Under the pieces are notes generated by a model, which was not told where the DNA came from, made no database searches, and saw only the letters and a program-made list of their open reading frames with translations. From NCBI RefSeq assembly GCF_001514145.1, contig NZ_KQ948673.1, forward strand, positions 147,963 through 211,962: a stretch of 64,000 bases of DNA. Direction: 5' to 3'. Below are positions 1 to 8,123 of the stretch, in pieces; the stretch's first letter is position 1; each line of letters starts with the position of its first letter. The stretch comes from Streptomyces canus (lineage in GTDB: Bacteria > Actinomycetota > Actinomycetes > Streptomycetales > Streptomycetaceae). The translations under genes were made by a program, and so were the position numbers.

Positions 1-126
1 CAGCCTCAGCTCTACCAGCTGACCGTCGGAGGTGCCTTCGTCTCCGTCGTCCCTCTGATGATCGCCATGGTCGTCCTGCAGCGCTTCTGGCGCAGCGGTC
101 TGACCGAGGGCAGCGTAAAGGGCTGA
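1..126 (+). CDS. ABC transporter permease, C-terminal end (partial)
   Basis: Only the last 41 codons are in the window. They hold a hydrophobic segment (VVPLMIAMVVLQRFW) followed by SGLTEGSVKG and a TGA stop. An RFWRSGLTxGSVKG ending after the last membrane helix is characteristic of the MalG-type permease of carbohydrate ABC importers. The neighbouring glycoside hydrolases fit a sugar-uptake locus, which is inference. The rest of the gene and any partners lie upstream of the window. Confidence 0.75.
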   Translation, partial: QPQLYQLTVGGAFVSVVPLMIAMVVLQRFWRSGLTEGSVKG

Positions 127-140
127 GAGCTCGATGGCAG

Positions 141-173
141 GAAGGGGGAGGGGCTGACCGCCCCTCCCCCTTC
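141..173. terminator. Bidirectional stem-loop terminator
   Basis: A perfect 14-bp inverted repeat (GAAGGGGGAGGGGC, 5-base loop, GCCCCTCCCCCTTC) lies between the convergent permease and glycoside hydrolase genes. No long T-run follows, as is usual in Streptomyces. Confidence 0.8.
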
Positions 174-186
174 AGTTGTTCGACGC

Positions 187-2235
187 TCACTCGCCGCCCG
201 GCACGGCCGCCTTCCGGAAGGCGTCGTAGACCAGCTTGGGCCGCTCCTCCGCGAACGTCAGCAGGCCCATCACGGAGATCCCGTTGTAGTCCTGGTTGTA
301 CCCGGCCCGCTCCTTGTAGTCCTTGAGCACCCAGTAGGTGAACCCGGCCACGAACGCGCCGCGCGCGGTCACCTGCGCCCAGTGCGCGGTGAAACTCGCC
401 GCCTGCCACTCCTCCGTACCCTGCGTGGTGTCGGGGCCGTGGGTGCCGGCCACGGACCAGGTGCCGTTCTCGGTGATCAGGATCGGCTTGTCGGGATACT
501 TCGCGTGCACGGCGTCCAGCGTGGGACCGAGGTCGGTGTCCTTGCCGTAGAAGTAGCCGAAGTACTCGTTGAACCCGATCACGTCGGCGAGGTCGAACGC
601 GGGGTCGTTGCTCGTGTTGGAGGCCCAGGTCACCGGGCGGGCGGTGAGGTCGACCGCCTTGACGGCCGCCTTCAGGTCAGCGAGCCAGGCCCGGTAGACG
701 GGCGCGCCGTCCGCGTCGATCTCCGACTCGTTCTGCAGCCCCCACAGGATCACCGAGGGGTGGTTGTGCTGGTTCCACGCCATGGTCAGGGCCAGGGCGC
801 GGGCGAGGCCGTAGCGCTCGGTCTGGAGCTTCTCCTGGGCGGTGTTGAGCCACATGGTGTCGATGTCGTCCATCACCAGCACGCCGTGCGCGTCGGCCCA
901 GTCGTAGACGTAGGGGTGGCGGTTGTAGACGCAGTTGCGGATGAAGTTGGCGCCCAGTGTCGTGAGGTGGCCCAGTTCCCGGTCGTACTCGGTCGGCGTC
1001 ATCGCCCTGCCGTGTGCCGCCGTCTCCTCGTGCCAGTTGAGGCCCTTGAGGAACAGCGGCTTGTCGTTCAGGCGCAACCGGGCGTCGTCGATGCTCAGTT
1101 CGCGTACGCCGTACACGGTGGTCAGCGTGTCCACCCGTGGGCCCGAGGACCTTCCGGCGGTCAGGGTGGCCCGGGCGGTGAGCGTGTGCGGCGCGGCCGG
1201 GCTCCAGCGGGGCGCGCCGGGTATGCGGACCACGACGCGTACGACTCCCGCCGACCGGGCGGCGATCCGGGCCGCGACCACCGTGGGCCGGCCGCCGCTC
1301 CCCCGGCCGGGGTCCAGGGTGATCCGGCCGTCGAAGTCCGAGTCGCCGTGATTCTCGACGACCGCGTGTGCCGTAAGGCGCCCGTCCGACGCGGCCACGA
1401 GCAGTTTGGCGACGGTGACCTGCGGGACCGCCTCGATCCAGGCCGACCGGGTCAGACCCGCGTAGGGCCAGTGGTCGACGGGCTTGTAGGGCAGTTCGTG
1501 GTCGTCGGTGACGGGCTGCGGAGTCGAGGCCGTGTAGTCGGTGTAGCTCGCCCGGCGAAAGACGCGCACGGCGATCGTCTGGCGGGTTCCCGGCCGCAGC
1601 GCCCCCGCCACCGGAAGCGCGAAGGGCGAGTTGGCGCCCTCGTGCTTGCCGAGGTGCTTGCCGTCGAGCCAGACCTCGGCGCTGTAGCCGGCGGCGAGGA
1701 AGGCGATGCGTACGTGCCGGGCACGCCAAGAGGCGGGCACGTCGACGATCGTGCGGTACCAGGCGTAGCCGTCGCTGAACGCCGTGCCCTGACCGAAGGG
1801 GGCGGTCTGCGAGCCGAATCCGGGGGTGTTCAGCAGGTCCCAGGCCGCCGGGACGTCGATGAGGTCCCAGGCCCGGTCGTCGTGGTGCGGGGACTGCCAG
1901 GTCTCGCCGAGTCCCTGGTCGGCGGGGTCGAAGCGGAAGCGCCACCGCTTGTCCAGGGACAGGTAGTCGCGGGTGGGCTCGTGGGTGCGCCAGCCGTCGA
2001 AGGCCGGAAGCACCGTGCCGTACTGGAAGACGACGTTGGTGCCGCCGACGTCGCGCACATGGGTGCCGGACGGCTCGGTGGCGGGGTGGGAGTCGAGAAC
2101 CGGGCCGTTCGCGGCGGCCGTGGCCGTGCCGTCCGCCGCTCGTGCCGTCTGCGGCCAGGCCGGCAGGGCGACGACGGTGGCCGCCCCTAGTGCCGTGACG
2201 ACGGTGCGCCGGGACAAGTGGATGGATTCGGTCAT
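187..2235 (-). CDS. Exported glycoside hydrolase family 2 (beta-glucuronidase/beta-galactosidase type)
   Basis: 682 aa. The start is the ATG at 2235, which has a GAGGAG ribosome site 9 bases upstream and begins a twin-arginine signal (LSRRTVVTALGAA, likely cleavage near TARA). A longer in-frame start would bury the signal. Domain order is that of GH2: jelly-roll sugar-binding region (about 70-240), Ig-like sandwich, then a TIM barrel with GLNWHEE. The acid/base Glu is in GLQNESE (about E503) and the nucleophile in LITENGTW (about E589). It probably cleaves beta-glycosides outside the cell. Glucuronidase and galactosidase activity cannot be separated by eye. It diverges from a cellulase-like gene. 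Confidence 0.88.
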   Translation of the reverse strand: MTESIHLSRRTVVTALGAATVVALPAWPQTARAADGTATAAANGPVLDSHPATEPSGTHVRDVGGTNVVFQYGTVLPAFDGWRTHEPTRDYLSLDKRWRFRFDPADQGLGETWQSPHHDDRAWDLIDVPAAWDLLNTPGFGSQTAPFGQGTAFSDGYAWYRTIVDVPASWRARHVRIAFLAAGYSAEVWLDGKHLGKHEGANSPFALPVAGALRPGTRQTIAVRVFRRASYTDYTASTPQPVTDDHELPYKPVDHWPYAGLTRSAWIEAVPQVTVAKLLVAASDGRLTAHAVVENHGDSDFDGRITLDPGRGSGGRPTVVAARIAARSAGVVRVVVRIPGAPRWSPAAPHTLTARATLTAGRSSGPRVDTLTTVYGVRELSIDDARLRLNDKPLFLKGLNWHEETAAHGRAMTPTEYDRELGHLTTLGANFIRNCVYNRHPYVYDWADAHGVLVMDDIDTMWLNTAQEKLQTERYGLARALALTMAWNQHNHPSVILWGLQNESEIDADGAPVYRAWLADLKAAVKAVDLTARPVTWASNTSNDPAFDLADVIGFNEYFGYFYGKDTDLGPTLDAVHAKYPDKPILITENGTWSVAGTHGPDTTQGTEEWQAASFTAHWAQVTARGAFVAGFTYWVLKDYKERAGYNQDYNGISVMGLLTFAEERPKLVYDAFRKAAVPGGE

Positions 2236-2309
2236 GACAGGCGGCTCCTCGAGGCACATACGTGTTCGTCCGCCCCACAGCCTGGACAACCCCGTCACCC
2301 TCGTCAAGG

Positions 2310-2325
2310 ATTATTCATAAATAAT
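2310..2325. promoter_or_regulatory. AT-rich palindrome between divergent glycosidase genes
   Basis: ATTATTCATAAATAAT is an almost perfect 16-bp palindrome, all A/T except one C, in very GC-rich DNA. It sits 75 bases from one start and 70 from the other. It is a good candidate operator for a sugar-responsive repressor. The TTATT/AATAA arms recall ROK/NagC-type sites, but that assignment is inference. Confidence 0.5.
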
Positions 2326-2394
2326 GAATTGAGCTAGCGTGGTGCCGTCGAGCCACCGACGACGTCCCACCGCACACGAACGACGGGTGACCTC

Positions 2395-3687
2395 ATGACC
2401 ACCGCACGACAGCAATCCACCACCAGCGAGAACACGGGCCGACTCGCCATCACCTTGTGGGACTTCAGCTGGTACACACAGGCAGGGCCCGGCGAGCCCT
2501 TCGCCGACCTCGACCGCGCGTTCGCCGAGACGGTGGACCGCGGCTTCAACACGGTGCGCATCTGCGCCATGCCCTTCCTGCTGTTCTCCGGACGCGTCGC
2601 GGACCCGGAGTCCCTCCAGGTCCGCGGCCTGGGCGAGCAGTTCGGACAGCGCACCCGCTGGTACGACGTGCGCGGCGGCTACCCGCTGGACGGCCGCCGA
2701 CGGCTCGTCGAGCTGTTCGAGGCCGCCGCCCGCCACGACTGCAAGGTGATCGTGTCCTCCTGGGAGTACCAGCAGTCCCCCAGCTTCGCCGACACCGACG
2801 CCTGGCACCGCGCCCTGGCCGCGGTCCCCGGCCCGGATCGCGCCGAGGCGGTGGCCGAAGCCCTCGCCGGACTCCTCGACTTCCTCACCGAGCGCGGGCT
2901 GGCCGACCACGTCGCCTACGTCGAAGTGCACAACGAGGTCGACAACTGCGACCTGGTACCGGCGGACGGCACCCCCGGTCACTACGCCCGGCTGCGCGGC
3001 CCCCTCGAACGCGCGGTGAAGCTGCTCCAGGCACGCCACCCCGCCGTCCCCGTCACCTACTCGCTGGGCGAGCCCTGGCCCGGCGAACTCGACGACCTGC
3101 CGGAACAGGCGCAGATCGCGCACTTCCACTTCTACGTCTACGGCGTGCTCGGCGCGCTGTACGAGGCTGTCGGACTCGGGCACGGCACCGAAGCGGCGCC
3201 CGAGACGGCCACCTGGCCCACCCCCGAACTGGCCGCCATGCTGCGCCCCGACGCACCGCCGTTCGCCGACTACCAGCCCGACGAGCCCTGGCGGCTGGCC
3301 GCGACCGGGATCCCGCGTGAACTGTTCTACGCACACGACTGGGTCGACCCCGACCGCTGGGACCTGTGGCTCTACGAGAACTATCCGGCGCACCGGCAGG
3401 CGATGCGGGACACGCTGGCCGGGTGGGTCGACTCCGTCGCGGAGTTCGCCCGTCGCCGTGCCGTCCCCGCCGTCCTCGGCGAAGGTGTCGTGGGCTACAC
3501 CCCGCTGCTGACGCGCTTCGAGGAGGACGCCGTCGGCAAGGACATCGCCGAGTTCGTCGTCGACCGCTGCCTCGCCGCGGGTTTCCAGGGCGTCGTCCTG
3601 ACCTCCAACGCGGCCCCGCACCACCCCATGTGGCACACCGACCGGGACTGGATGCGGCGGGTCAACTCCCGTGTCACCGCGGCCTGA
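2395..3687 (+). CDS. Cellulase-like (clan A TIM-barrel) glycoside hydrolase
   Basis: 430 aa with no signal peptide, so probably cytoplasmic. LAITLWDFSW opens the barrel. VEVHNEVDN (Glu near 181) matches the clan-A acid/base Asn-Glu, and AVLGEGVVGY (Glu near 363) fits the nucleophile. These features match the 'cellulase-like' family found in actinobacterial sugar-use loci. Substrate is unknown. It could process oligosaccharides imported by the transporter whose permease ends at 126. The gene ends before a strong stem-loop. Confidence 0.78.
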   Translation: MTTARQQSTTSENTGRLAITLWDFSWYTQAGPGEPFADLDRAFAETVDRGFNTVRICAMPFLLFSGRVADPESLQVRGLGEQFGQRTRWYDVRGGYPLDGRRRLVELFEAAARHDCKVIVSSWEYQQSPSFADTDAWHRALAAVPGPDRAEAVAEALAGLLDFLTERGLADHVAYVEVHNEVDNCDLVPADGTPGHYARLRGPLERAVKLLQARHPAVPVTYSLGEPWPGELDDLPEQAQIAHFHFYVYGVLGALYEAVGLGHGTEAAPETATWPTPELAAMLRPDAPPFADYQPDEPWRLAATGIPRELFYAHDWVDPDRWDLWLYENYPAHRQAMRDTLAGWVDSVAEFARRRAVPAVLGEGVVGYTPLLTRFEEDAVGKDIAEFVVDRCLAAGFQGVVLTSNAAPHHPMWHTDRDWMRRVNSRVTAA

Positions 3688-3744
3688 ACGCCTCCGCGGC
3701 TGCGACGAGTGCCGCACTGCGCCGCCGAGAATGCCGAGGAACGT

Positions 3745-3790
3745 CGGCAGCCCCGACCCCACGACGCGGGACACCGAGTCGGGGCTGCCG
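3745..3790 (+). terminator. Stem-loop terminator after the cellulase-like gene
   Basis: A 13-bp perfect inverted repeat (CGGCAGCCCCGAC at 3745, complement at 3778-3790) with a 20-base loop. It lies 58 bases after the stop codon. Just beyond it a 16-base direct repeat (CAGCCAGATCTACAGC) occurs at 3799 and again at 3816. Confidence 0.7.
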
Positions 3791-3874
3791 CCGGTGCTCA
3801 GCCAGATCTACAGCCCAGCCAGATCTACAGCGCCTCCTCGAACTCATCGCACGGGCCAAGGACAGCGCGGCGAC

Positions 3875-4807
3875 CTACGCGAGCTGACCGAGGTAGCAGC
3901 GAACGGCCGTTCCGTCGGGGCCGGTGTGGATGCGTACGAGGTCGGCGAGGGAGTGCACGAGCAGCAGGCCCCGGCCGCCGAGCTTGTCCCGTGCGGGTGG
4001 GCGACGGCCGGCGAGCGGATCGTTCAGGTCCCCCTGGTCGCGCACCTCGCACACCACTTGGCCCCCGTCGGCCCACACCCGCAGGATGCCGGAACCCCCG
4101 CCGTGCACGACGCTGTTGGTGGTCAGCTCGGCCACGATCAGGGCCACGTCCTCCAGACGGACGCCGGAAAGACCGAACCGCGCGGCCCGTTCGACCGCGA
4201 AGTGCCGGGCGCTCGGCAACTGATCGGCATGGAAGACGAGTTCGTCGGCCTCCGCCGGCTGCTCCAGGTGCTGGTTGTAGCGTGCGACCACCTGCTCGGG
4301 GGCGTAGGCGGTGCTGGGCCGTTCCGTGCCGCCGGAGATGACCAGGGGATGGGTCGCGTACGCGTCGGTGAGTACCTGCTCGTCGAGGCGGTCGGCGTCG
4401 TACGGGCACAGGATGGTGACTTCCCGGCCTTGGAACGCCGGGTTGATCAGCGCCTCGTGCTGGACGCACGCCGGGTACTCCACGGTGCTGCGGCCGGCCC
4501 AGATCGGCTCCCCGATGATCCGTACCCGCGTCCCGCGATGGGCGTCCGCGAAGGCACGCAGCACCCTGGGGATGATCCGACCCGGATTGCGCCCCGCCTC
4601 GGTCATGTCGAGGAACTTCACGTGTGCGACGTCCTCGTCCAGAGCCGCCTTGAGCATGGCGAGGTTCGGCCCCGGCACGGCCACCGCCACCGGCTCGCCG
4701 GCCTTCAGGCCGTCCCGGATGAAGGGCACCGTGCCGTGCAGATACTCCTCCTCGCCTCGGTAGAACAAGGCGGGGTGAACGAACGGTTCGACGCTGGGAG
4801 CCGTCAT
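3875..4807 (-). CDS. MEDS-domain plus anti-sigma ATPase (RsbW-like) regulator
   Basis: 310 aa. The start at 4807 forms a TCAT (ATGA) overlap with the upstream STAS gene, implying translational coupling. Residues 1-170 match the MEDS sensory domain (FVHPALFYRGEEEYL; GEPIWAGRS). Residues 190-310 are a GHKL ATPase of the RsbW class: N-box ELTTNSVVHGG, then RDQGD and GGRGLLLVHSLAD. Proteins of this kind sequester or phosphorylate STAS antagonists and so set sigma factor activity. With the neighbouring STAS and PP2C genes it makes a partner-switching set. The signal sensed is unknown. Confidence 0.85.
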   Translation of the reverse strand: MTAPSVEPFVHPALFYRGEEEYLHGTVPFIRDGLKAGEPVAVAVPGPNLAMLKAALDEDVAHVKFLDMTEAGRNPGRIIPRVLRAFADAHRGTRVRIIGEPIWAGRSTVEYPACVQHEALINPAFQGREVTILCPYDADRLDEQVLTDAYATHPLVISGGTERPSTAYAPEQVVARYNQHLEQPAEADELVFHADQLPSARHFAVERAARFGLSGVRLEDVALIVAELTTNSVVHGGGSGILRVWADGGQVVCEVRDQGDLNDPLAGRRPPARDKLGGRGLLLVHSLADLVRIHTGPDGTAVRCYLGQLA

Positions 4808-5166
4808 CGCCCCATCACCTCGACAGAAAGCAAGTCCGGCCAGAACATGTCCAGAACGCGCCGCAGGGTGGCGGGCGGCTCCTCGAGTACGATGCGTCGC
4901 CCCTGCGGCAGGCCCTGGGCGGTCATCGCCAAAGCGGAGACACCGGCGACGTCGACGAAGGTGACCGCTGAAAGCTCCAAGTGGCACGTCTCTTCGTCGC
5001 TCCGGGCAAGGCGGTCCAGCGTCCGTTCCCAGGCCGGGCGGGTGAGCAGACTGATCTCGCCTGCCGCTCTCCAGCCGGGCCGGTCCCTCAGCGGGAGCAT
5101 GCGCAGAACGCTCCCGGGCGGGCCCGACGATGCCGTCGGCGCGTCCGCCTCCCTGGAACTCTCCAC
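4804..5166 (-). CDS. STAS-domain anti-sigma factor antagonist lacking the phospho-serine
   Basis: 120 aa, GTG start with AGGGG 9 bases upstream. The STAS core is visible (HLELSAVTFVDVAGVSALAM). In canonical antagonists the loop reads D-S-S-G and the second Ser is phosphorylated. Here it is D-V-A-G, so the usual switch residue is absent. The protein may be a constitutively active partner or a scaffold for the coupled ATPase. Expected family length is 100-120 aa. Confidence 0.83.
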   Translation of the reverse strand: MESSREADAPTASSGPPGSVLRMLPLRDRPGWRAAGEISLLTRPAWERTLDRLARSDEETCHLELSAVTFVDVAGVSALAMTAQGLPQGRRIVLEEPPATLRRVLDMFWPDLLSVEVMGR

Positions 5167-5261
5167 GCAGTCACCCCTGGTCGCCCGCCGTCCTGCTCCC
5201 CAGTATCTCCTTCCGGTGGAGAGTAGGCGACGACAGCGTGCCGAAGGACGGCGGAGCGTCC

Positions 5262-6473
5262 CTACAAGCCTCCAAGTCTTTCCGGTCTCTCCCCAGGGCC
5301 GGTCCCGACCGGTCGGCGGCGATCGCCGTGCCAGTCCAGGACCAGGACCGTGGCGTCGTCCTTGAGGCTGCCGTGGCAGGCATCGAGGACCGCGCCGGTC
5401 AAGGCTCGGACGACTTCGCGCGGGTGCAGCGCGCGGGTGTCGTGAATGACGGACGTCAGGTCGGCCGCCGCGGCACCGCGCTCCTGCATGCCGTCGGTGA
5501 GAAGGATCAGGCGGTCCCGGGGACGCAGTTGCAGTTCCTGGACGCGGTAGGAGGCGGGTGCCGCCACACCGAACGGCAGGTTGACGGCGAGCTTGACCTC
5601 TTCGACGATGCCGTCACGCAGCCGCAGCGGCCAGGGGTGGCCGGCGTTGACCAGTTCGCACAGGCCGGTTTCGAGGTCGACGCACAGCAACTGTCCGGTG
5701 GCCAGCCCGCGGCTGTGGCTCAACAGGGCCTGATGGGCGTGGTGGGCCTGTTTGAGGGCGTCACAACCGCTGCGGCGTGCCCGCCGCAGCGCGCCGACCA
5801 ACAAGGTGGCCAGCAGTGCGGAGTTCGTGTCGTGGCCCATCGCGTCGGTGATGGACAGGTGCAGGGTGTCGCGGTCGAGGCTGTAGTCGTACGTGTCGCC
5901 ACCGATGTCGTCGGCGGGGACCAGCCCGGCGGCGAGGGTGAACTGGGCCGCCTCGCAGCAGGGGGCCGAGGGAAGCAACTGGTGCTGGATCTCCGCGGCC
6001 AGGCTGGTCTCGGTGGTGCGCCGGCCCAGGTGGTAGAGGTCGGTGAAGCGCCCGTCCGTGACGATGATGTAGGCCAGCGTGTGTGCCGCGTCGCGGACCT
6101 GCCGCAGCACGGTGTCGTCCACGGACTGCAGGGTCACCTCCAGGACGCCGATGCAGTCGCCGCGGTTGGTGACCGGCGTGATGACGCGCCGTCCGTCCTG
6201 GCCCGCCGGCTCCACATGCTGGCGCTGGCTCCGCAGCACGCTGTCGTAGACACTGCCCCGCAGGTCGATAGGTTCGGCCGGGTCCGGGACCTCGTCGTCG
6301 GCCGCGGCGAGCCGTACCAGCCGCTGACCGATGAGGTCGACGAACAGGAAGGACACCCGCTGCGCACCGAACCGCTTCTGCAGGTCGCGGGCCACCACGT
6401 CTACGGACTCGCTGGGCGGGGCCGCTTCCGCAGCGGCCAGCAACTCGCCCAGTTCCAGATCTCCACCCTCCAC
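5262..6473 (-). CDS. GAF plus PP2C (SpoIIE/RsbU-type) serine phosphatase
   Basis: 403 aa from a GTG at 6473, chosen because GGGAGG lies 5 bases upstream. A start 13 codons earlier is also open. Residues 1-150 look like a GAF sensor (VSFLFVDLIGQRLVRLA; CIGVLEVTLQ). After the linker LAAEIQHQLLP comes the PPM phosphatase: DDIGGDTYDY, DAMGHD, NAGHPWPLRL, LLTDGM and KDDATVLVLDW carry the metal-binding Asp residues. Such enzymes dephosphorylate STAS antagonists, though the adjacent antagonist lacks the Ser. The substrate may therefore be encoded elsewhere. Confidence 0.87.
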   Translation of the reverse strand: MEGGDLELGELLAAAEAAPPSESVDVVARDLQKRFGAQRVSFLFVDLIGQRLVRLAAADDEVPDPAEPIDLRGSVYDSVLRSQRQHVEPAGQDGRRVITPVTNRGDCIGVLEVTLQSVDDTVLRQVRDAAHTLAYIIVTDGRFTDLYHLGRRTTETSLAAEIQHQLLPSAPCCEAAQFTLAAGLVPADDIGGDTYDYSLDRDTLHLSITDAMGHDTNSALLATLLVGALRRARRSGCDALKQAHHAHQALLSHSRGLATGQLLCVDLETGLCELVNAGHPWPLRLRDGIVEEVKLAVNLPFGVAAPASYRVQELQLRPRDRLILLTDGMQERGAAAADLTSVIHDTRALHPREVVRALTGAVLDACHGSLKDDATVLVLDWHGDRRRPVGTGPGERPERLGGL

Positions 6474-6658
6474 AGCAACCTCCCATCGGCTGTCGCATCT
6501 TCTTCCCCGCATCTCCGCAACGTCACCCCGCGTGGCCGACCTGCCTGGTCGAAAAAACAGGTCCAGGAAGTACCCGACACCGGCCCCGTCCTGATGGCGG
6601 CCGCCGCTCCCCGGGTGTAGCGTCGTGACCCAGCAGTCGTGGTTCCGAAGTCCCGTTC

Positions 6659-6680
6659 GCCCGTGATCGCCATCACGGGC
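6659..6680 (+). promoter_or_regulatory. Hairpin in the 5' region of the cold-shock gene
   Basis: GCCCGTGAT and ATCACGGGC form a perfect 9-bp stem with a 4-base loop, 89 bases before the cold-shock start. It is followed by GTTCTTGCGTT. It could be an upstream terminator, an attenuator or a structured leader. Placement in a cold-shock gene's upstream region suggests RNA-level control, which is inference. Confidence 0.45.
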
Positions 6681-6768
6681 GTTCTTGCGTTCCAGCGCCT
6701 CTCCGGACCAGGGCGATCACCTCCGGGCACGCAGGGTGCGGGCCCGGTTTCCCTCGAAGGAGACTGTC

Positions 6769-6972
6769 GTGGCCAAGGGCACTGTCAAGTGGTTCAACAG
6801 CGAGAAGGGCTTCGGCTTCATCGAGCAGGAGGGTGGCGGCCCTGACGTCTTCGCCCACTACTCCAACATCGCCGCCCAGGGATTCCGCGAGCTGCAGGAA
6901 GGCCAGAAGGTCGAGTTCGACGTGACCCAGGGCCAGAAGGGCCCGCAGGCGGAGAACATCCGTCCCGTCTGA
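6769..6972 (+). CDS. Cold-shock protein, CspA/SC family
   Basis: 67 aa, GTG start with AAGGAG 6 bases upstream. It is a single cold-shock domain with RNP1 (KGFGFI) and RNP2 (DVFAHY) intact. It begins AKGTVKWFNSEKGFGFIEQ and has the typical length of Streptomyces ScoF/CspA proteins. Such proteins bind single-stranded RNA or DNA as chaperones. The gene is monocistronic, with a hairpin upstream and a 16-bp terminator directly downstream. Confidence 0.95.
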   Translation: MAKGTVKWFNSEKGFGFIEQEGGGPDVFAHYSNIAAQGFRELQEGQKVEFDVTQGQKGPQAENIRPV

Positions 6973-6986
6973 TCGCGCTGTGTGAC

Positions 6987-7022
6987 AAGGCCCGGCGAAC
7001 CCACTCGGGTTCGCCGGGCCTT
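6987..7022 (+). terminator. Strong rho-independent-type terminator of the cold-shock gene
   Basis: A perfect 16-bp stem (AAGGCCCGGCGAACCC / GGGTTCGCCGGGCCTT) with an ACTC tetraloop, 14 bases after the stop and followed by T. Confidence 0.92.
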
Positions 7023-7049
7023 TGCCTGCCATGGCACGGCCACGAGTCG

Positions 7050-7403
7050 GTGCCCTACGCCGCCCCCACGACCTGGGCGTTTCCGCGGTTCCCGGGCGGG
7101 GACCCGGTGGTCGTGGTGACGTACGGAGCGGACGACGGGGTGGCGTGGGTGGGTCTCACGCCGTTCGTGATGGCGGACGTGCGCCGCGCGGGCGTCCAGC
7201 CGTCGGCACAGCACGTGTGGCCGACCTCGCGCCGGCGTACGTACACCCGTTGGCCGGGCCGTCTCTGGGAGATGCCCGTGGAACGCGAACCCTGGCCGCT
7301 GACCTGCGCGTCCGTCGACGTCCTGGAGGAGACACCGACCACCGCGGCGGGCCTGCCGACCCCGCACGTCCGGCTGGGGCCCTCCCGGCCCCTTTTCACG
7401 TGA
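7050..7403 (+). pseudogene. Internally deleted DUF2071 (YqjF-like) remnant
   Basis: A 117-codon frame with high third-position GC. It combines the N-terminal hallmark of DUF2071 proteins (GVAWVGLTPFVMADVRRAG) with their C-terminal hallmark (RTYTRW...PVEREPWPLTCASV, then TAAGLPTPHVRLGPSRP). The roughly 120-residue middle normally carrying the conserved VRTYV and WFFSLD blocks is missing. It therefore looks like a family member that lost its centre by in-frame deletion. Family length is usually 230-250 aa. The stop overlaps the first codons of the next gene. It might still be translated as a small protein. Confidence 0.6.
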
Positions 7404-8038
7404 GGGGGCCGCACAGCGGGGCCGTGCGCGGCGGACGGCTGCGCTTCGACGGCTGGATCGCCGGCCTGGGAACTGCCTCCGGGACCCGCATCGTGCTGGG
7501 GCACTGGCCACGGTCGCCGTTCGGGCCGTTCAGCGACGTGATGCTGGAGCGGCCCGACGGAGAACGGGTGCTGCTCGCCCCCACCCGGCAGACGGCGGAA
7601 TTCGTCGCCGCCACCTACGTCTTCGACACCGTACGCGTCGTCCCGGTCCGCGTGCGCGTCGCGGACAGGACCTGGAGCGTCACCGCGGGGCCGCTCGACC
7701 TGCGTTTCGTGACGGGTCGCAGACGGCTCCTCGGGCTGCTGCTGCGCGCGGTACCCGGCGTGCTCGCCGGACGACCGGGCTGGTGCACGCTCATGTCGTT
7801 TCCCGCGCGCGTGCTGCTGCCCGGCGTACACACCCGCGGCAGTGCGCGATCGGGCCGCCGGGAGTGGTACGGCGCCCGGGACCTGCGGCCGATCCACGCG
7901 GTGTCGGCGGCCTACGAGGGAGACGACCTCGGTGCGATGGCACCCGTCCTTCCGCCGGTGCGCTTCGGATTCGGGTCCGTGCCGAGCAGACCCGCGCTGA
8001 CCCGGGTCACGACCACGGTGGCTCTGAAGCCGGACTGA
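7400..8038 (+). CDS. Hypothetical protein, no recognised domain
   Basis: 212 aa if the GTG at 7400 is used. A GTG at 7424 is equally plausible, as neither has a clear ribosome site. Coding character is strong (high GC3). The sequence contains LRFDGWIAGLGTASGTRIVLGHWPRSP and a Leu-rich stretch (RRLLGLLLRAVPGVLAGRPGW) that could be a weak amphipathic or membrane helix. I do not recognise the family. It overlaps the end of the DUF2071 remnant and precedes a broken PP2C gene, so it lies at the edge of a decayed zone. Confidence 0.55.
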   Translation: MRGPHSGAVRGGRLRFDGWIAGLGTASGTRIVLGHWPRSPFGPFSDVMLERPDGERVLLAPTRQTAEFVAATYVFDTVRVVPVRVRVADRTWSVTAGPLDLRFVTGRRRLLGLLLRAVPGVLAGRPGWCTLMSFPARVLLPGVHTRGSARSGRREWYGARDLRPIHAVSAAYEGDDLGAMAPVLPPVRFGFGSVPSRPALTRVTTTVALKPD

Positions 8039-8123
8039 GGACACACGGCCTGACCACCCCCGTCCGAACCGGTGCGCCAAAGCATCCAAAACCGGCAGGA
8101 TTGGCATCCGGCAGGACCGGCTG

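Noticed and set aside
382..2190. Long open frame opposite the GH2 gene
   Set aside because: Composition is that of an antisense shadow (Arg/Gly/Val-rich, no domain), while the minus strand has clear GH2 motifs.
3799..3831. 16-base direct repeat as an attachment site
   Set aside because: No integrase, tRNA or mobile genes nearby and copies are 1 base apart; more likely a local duplication.
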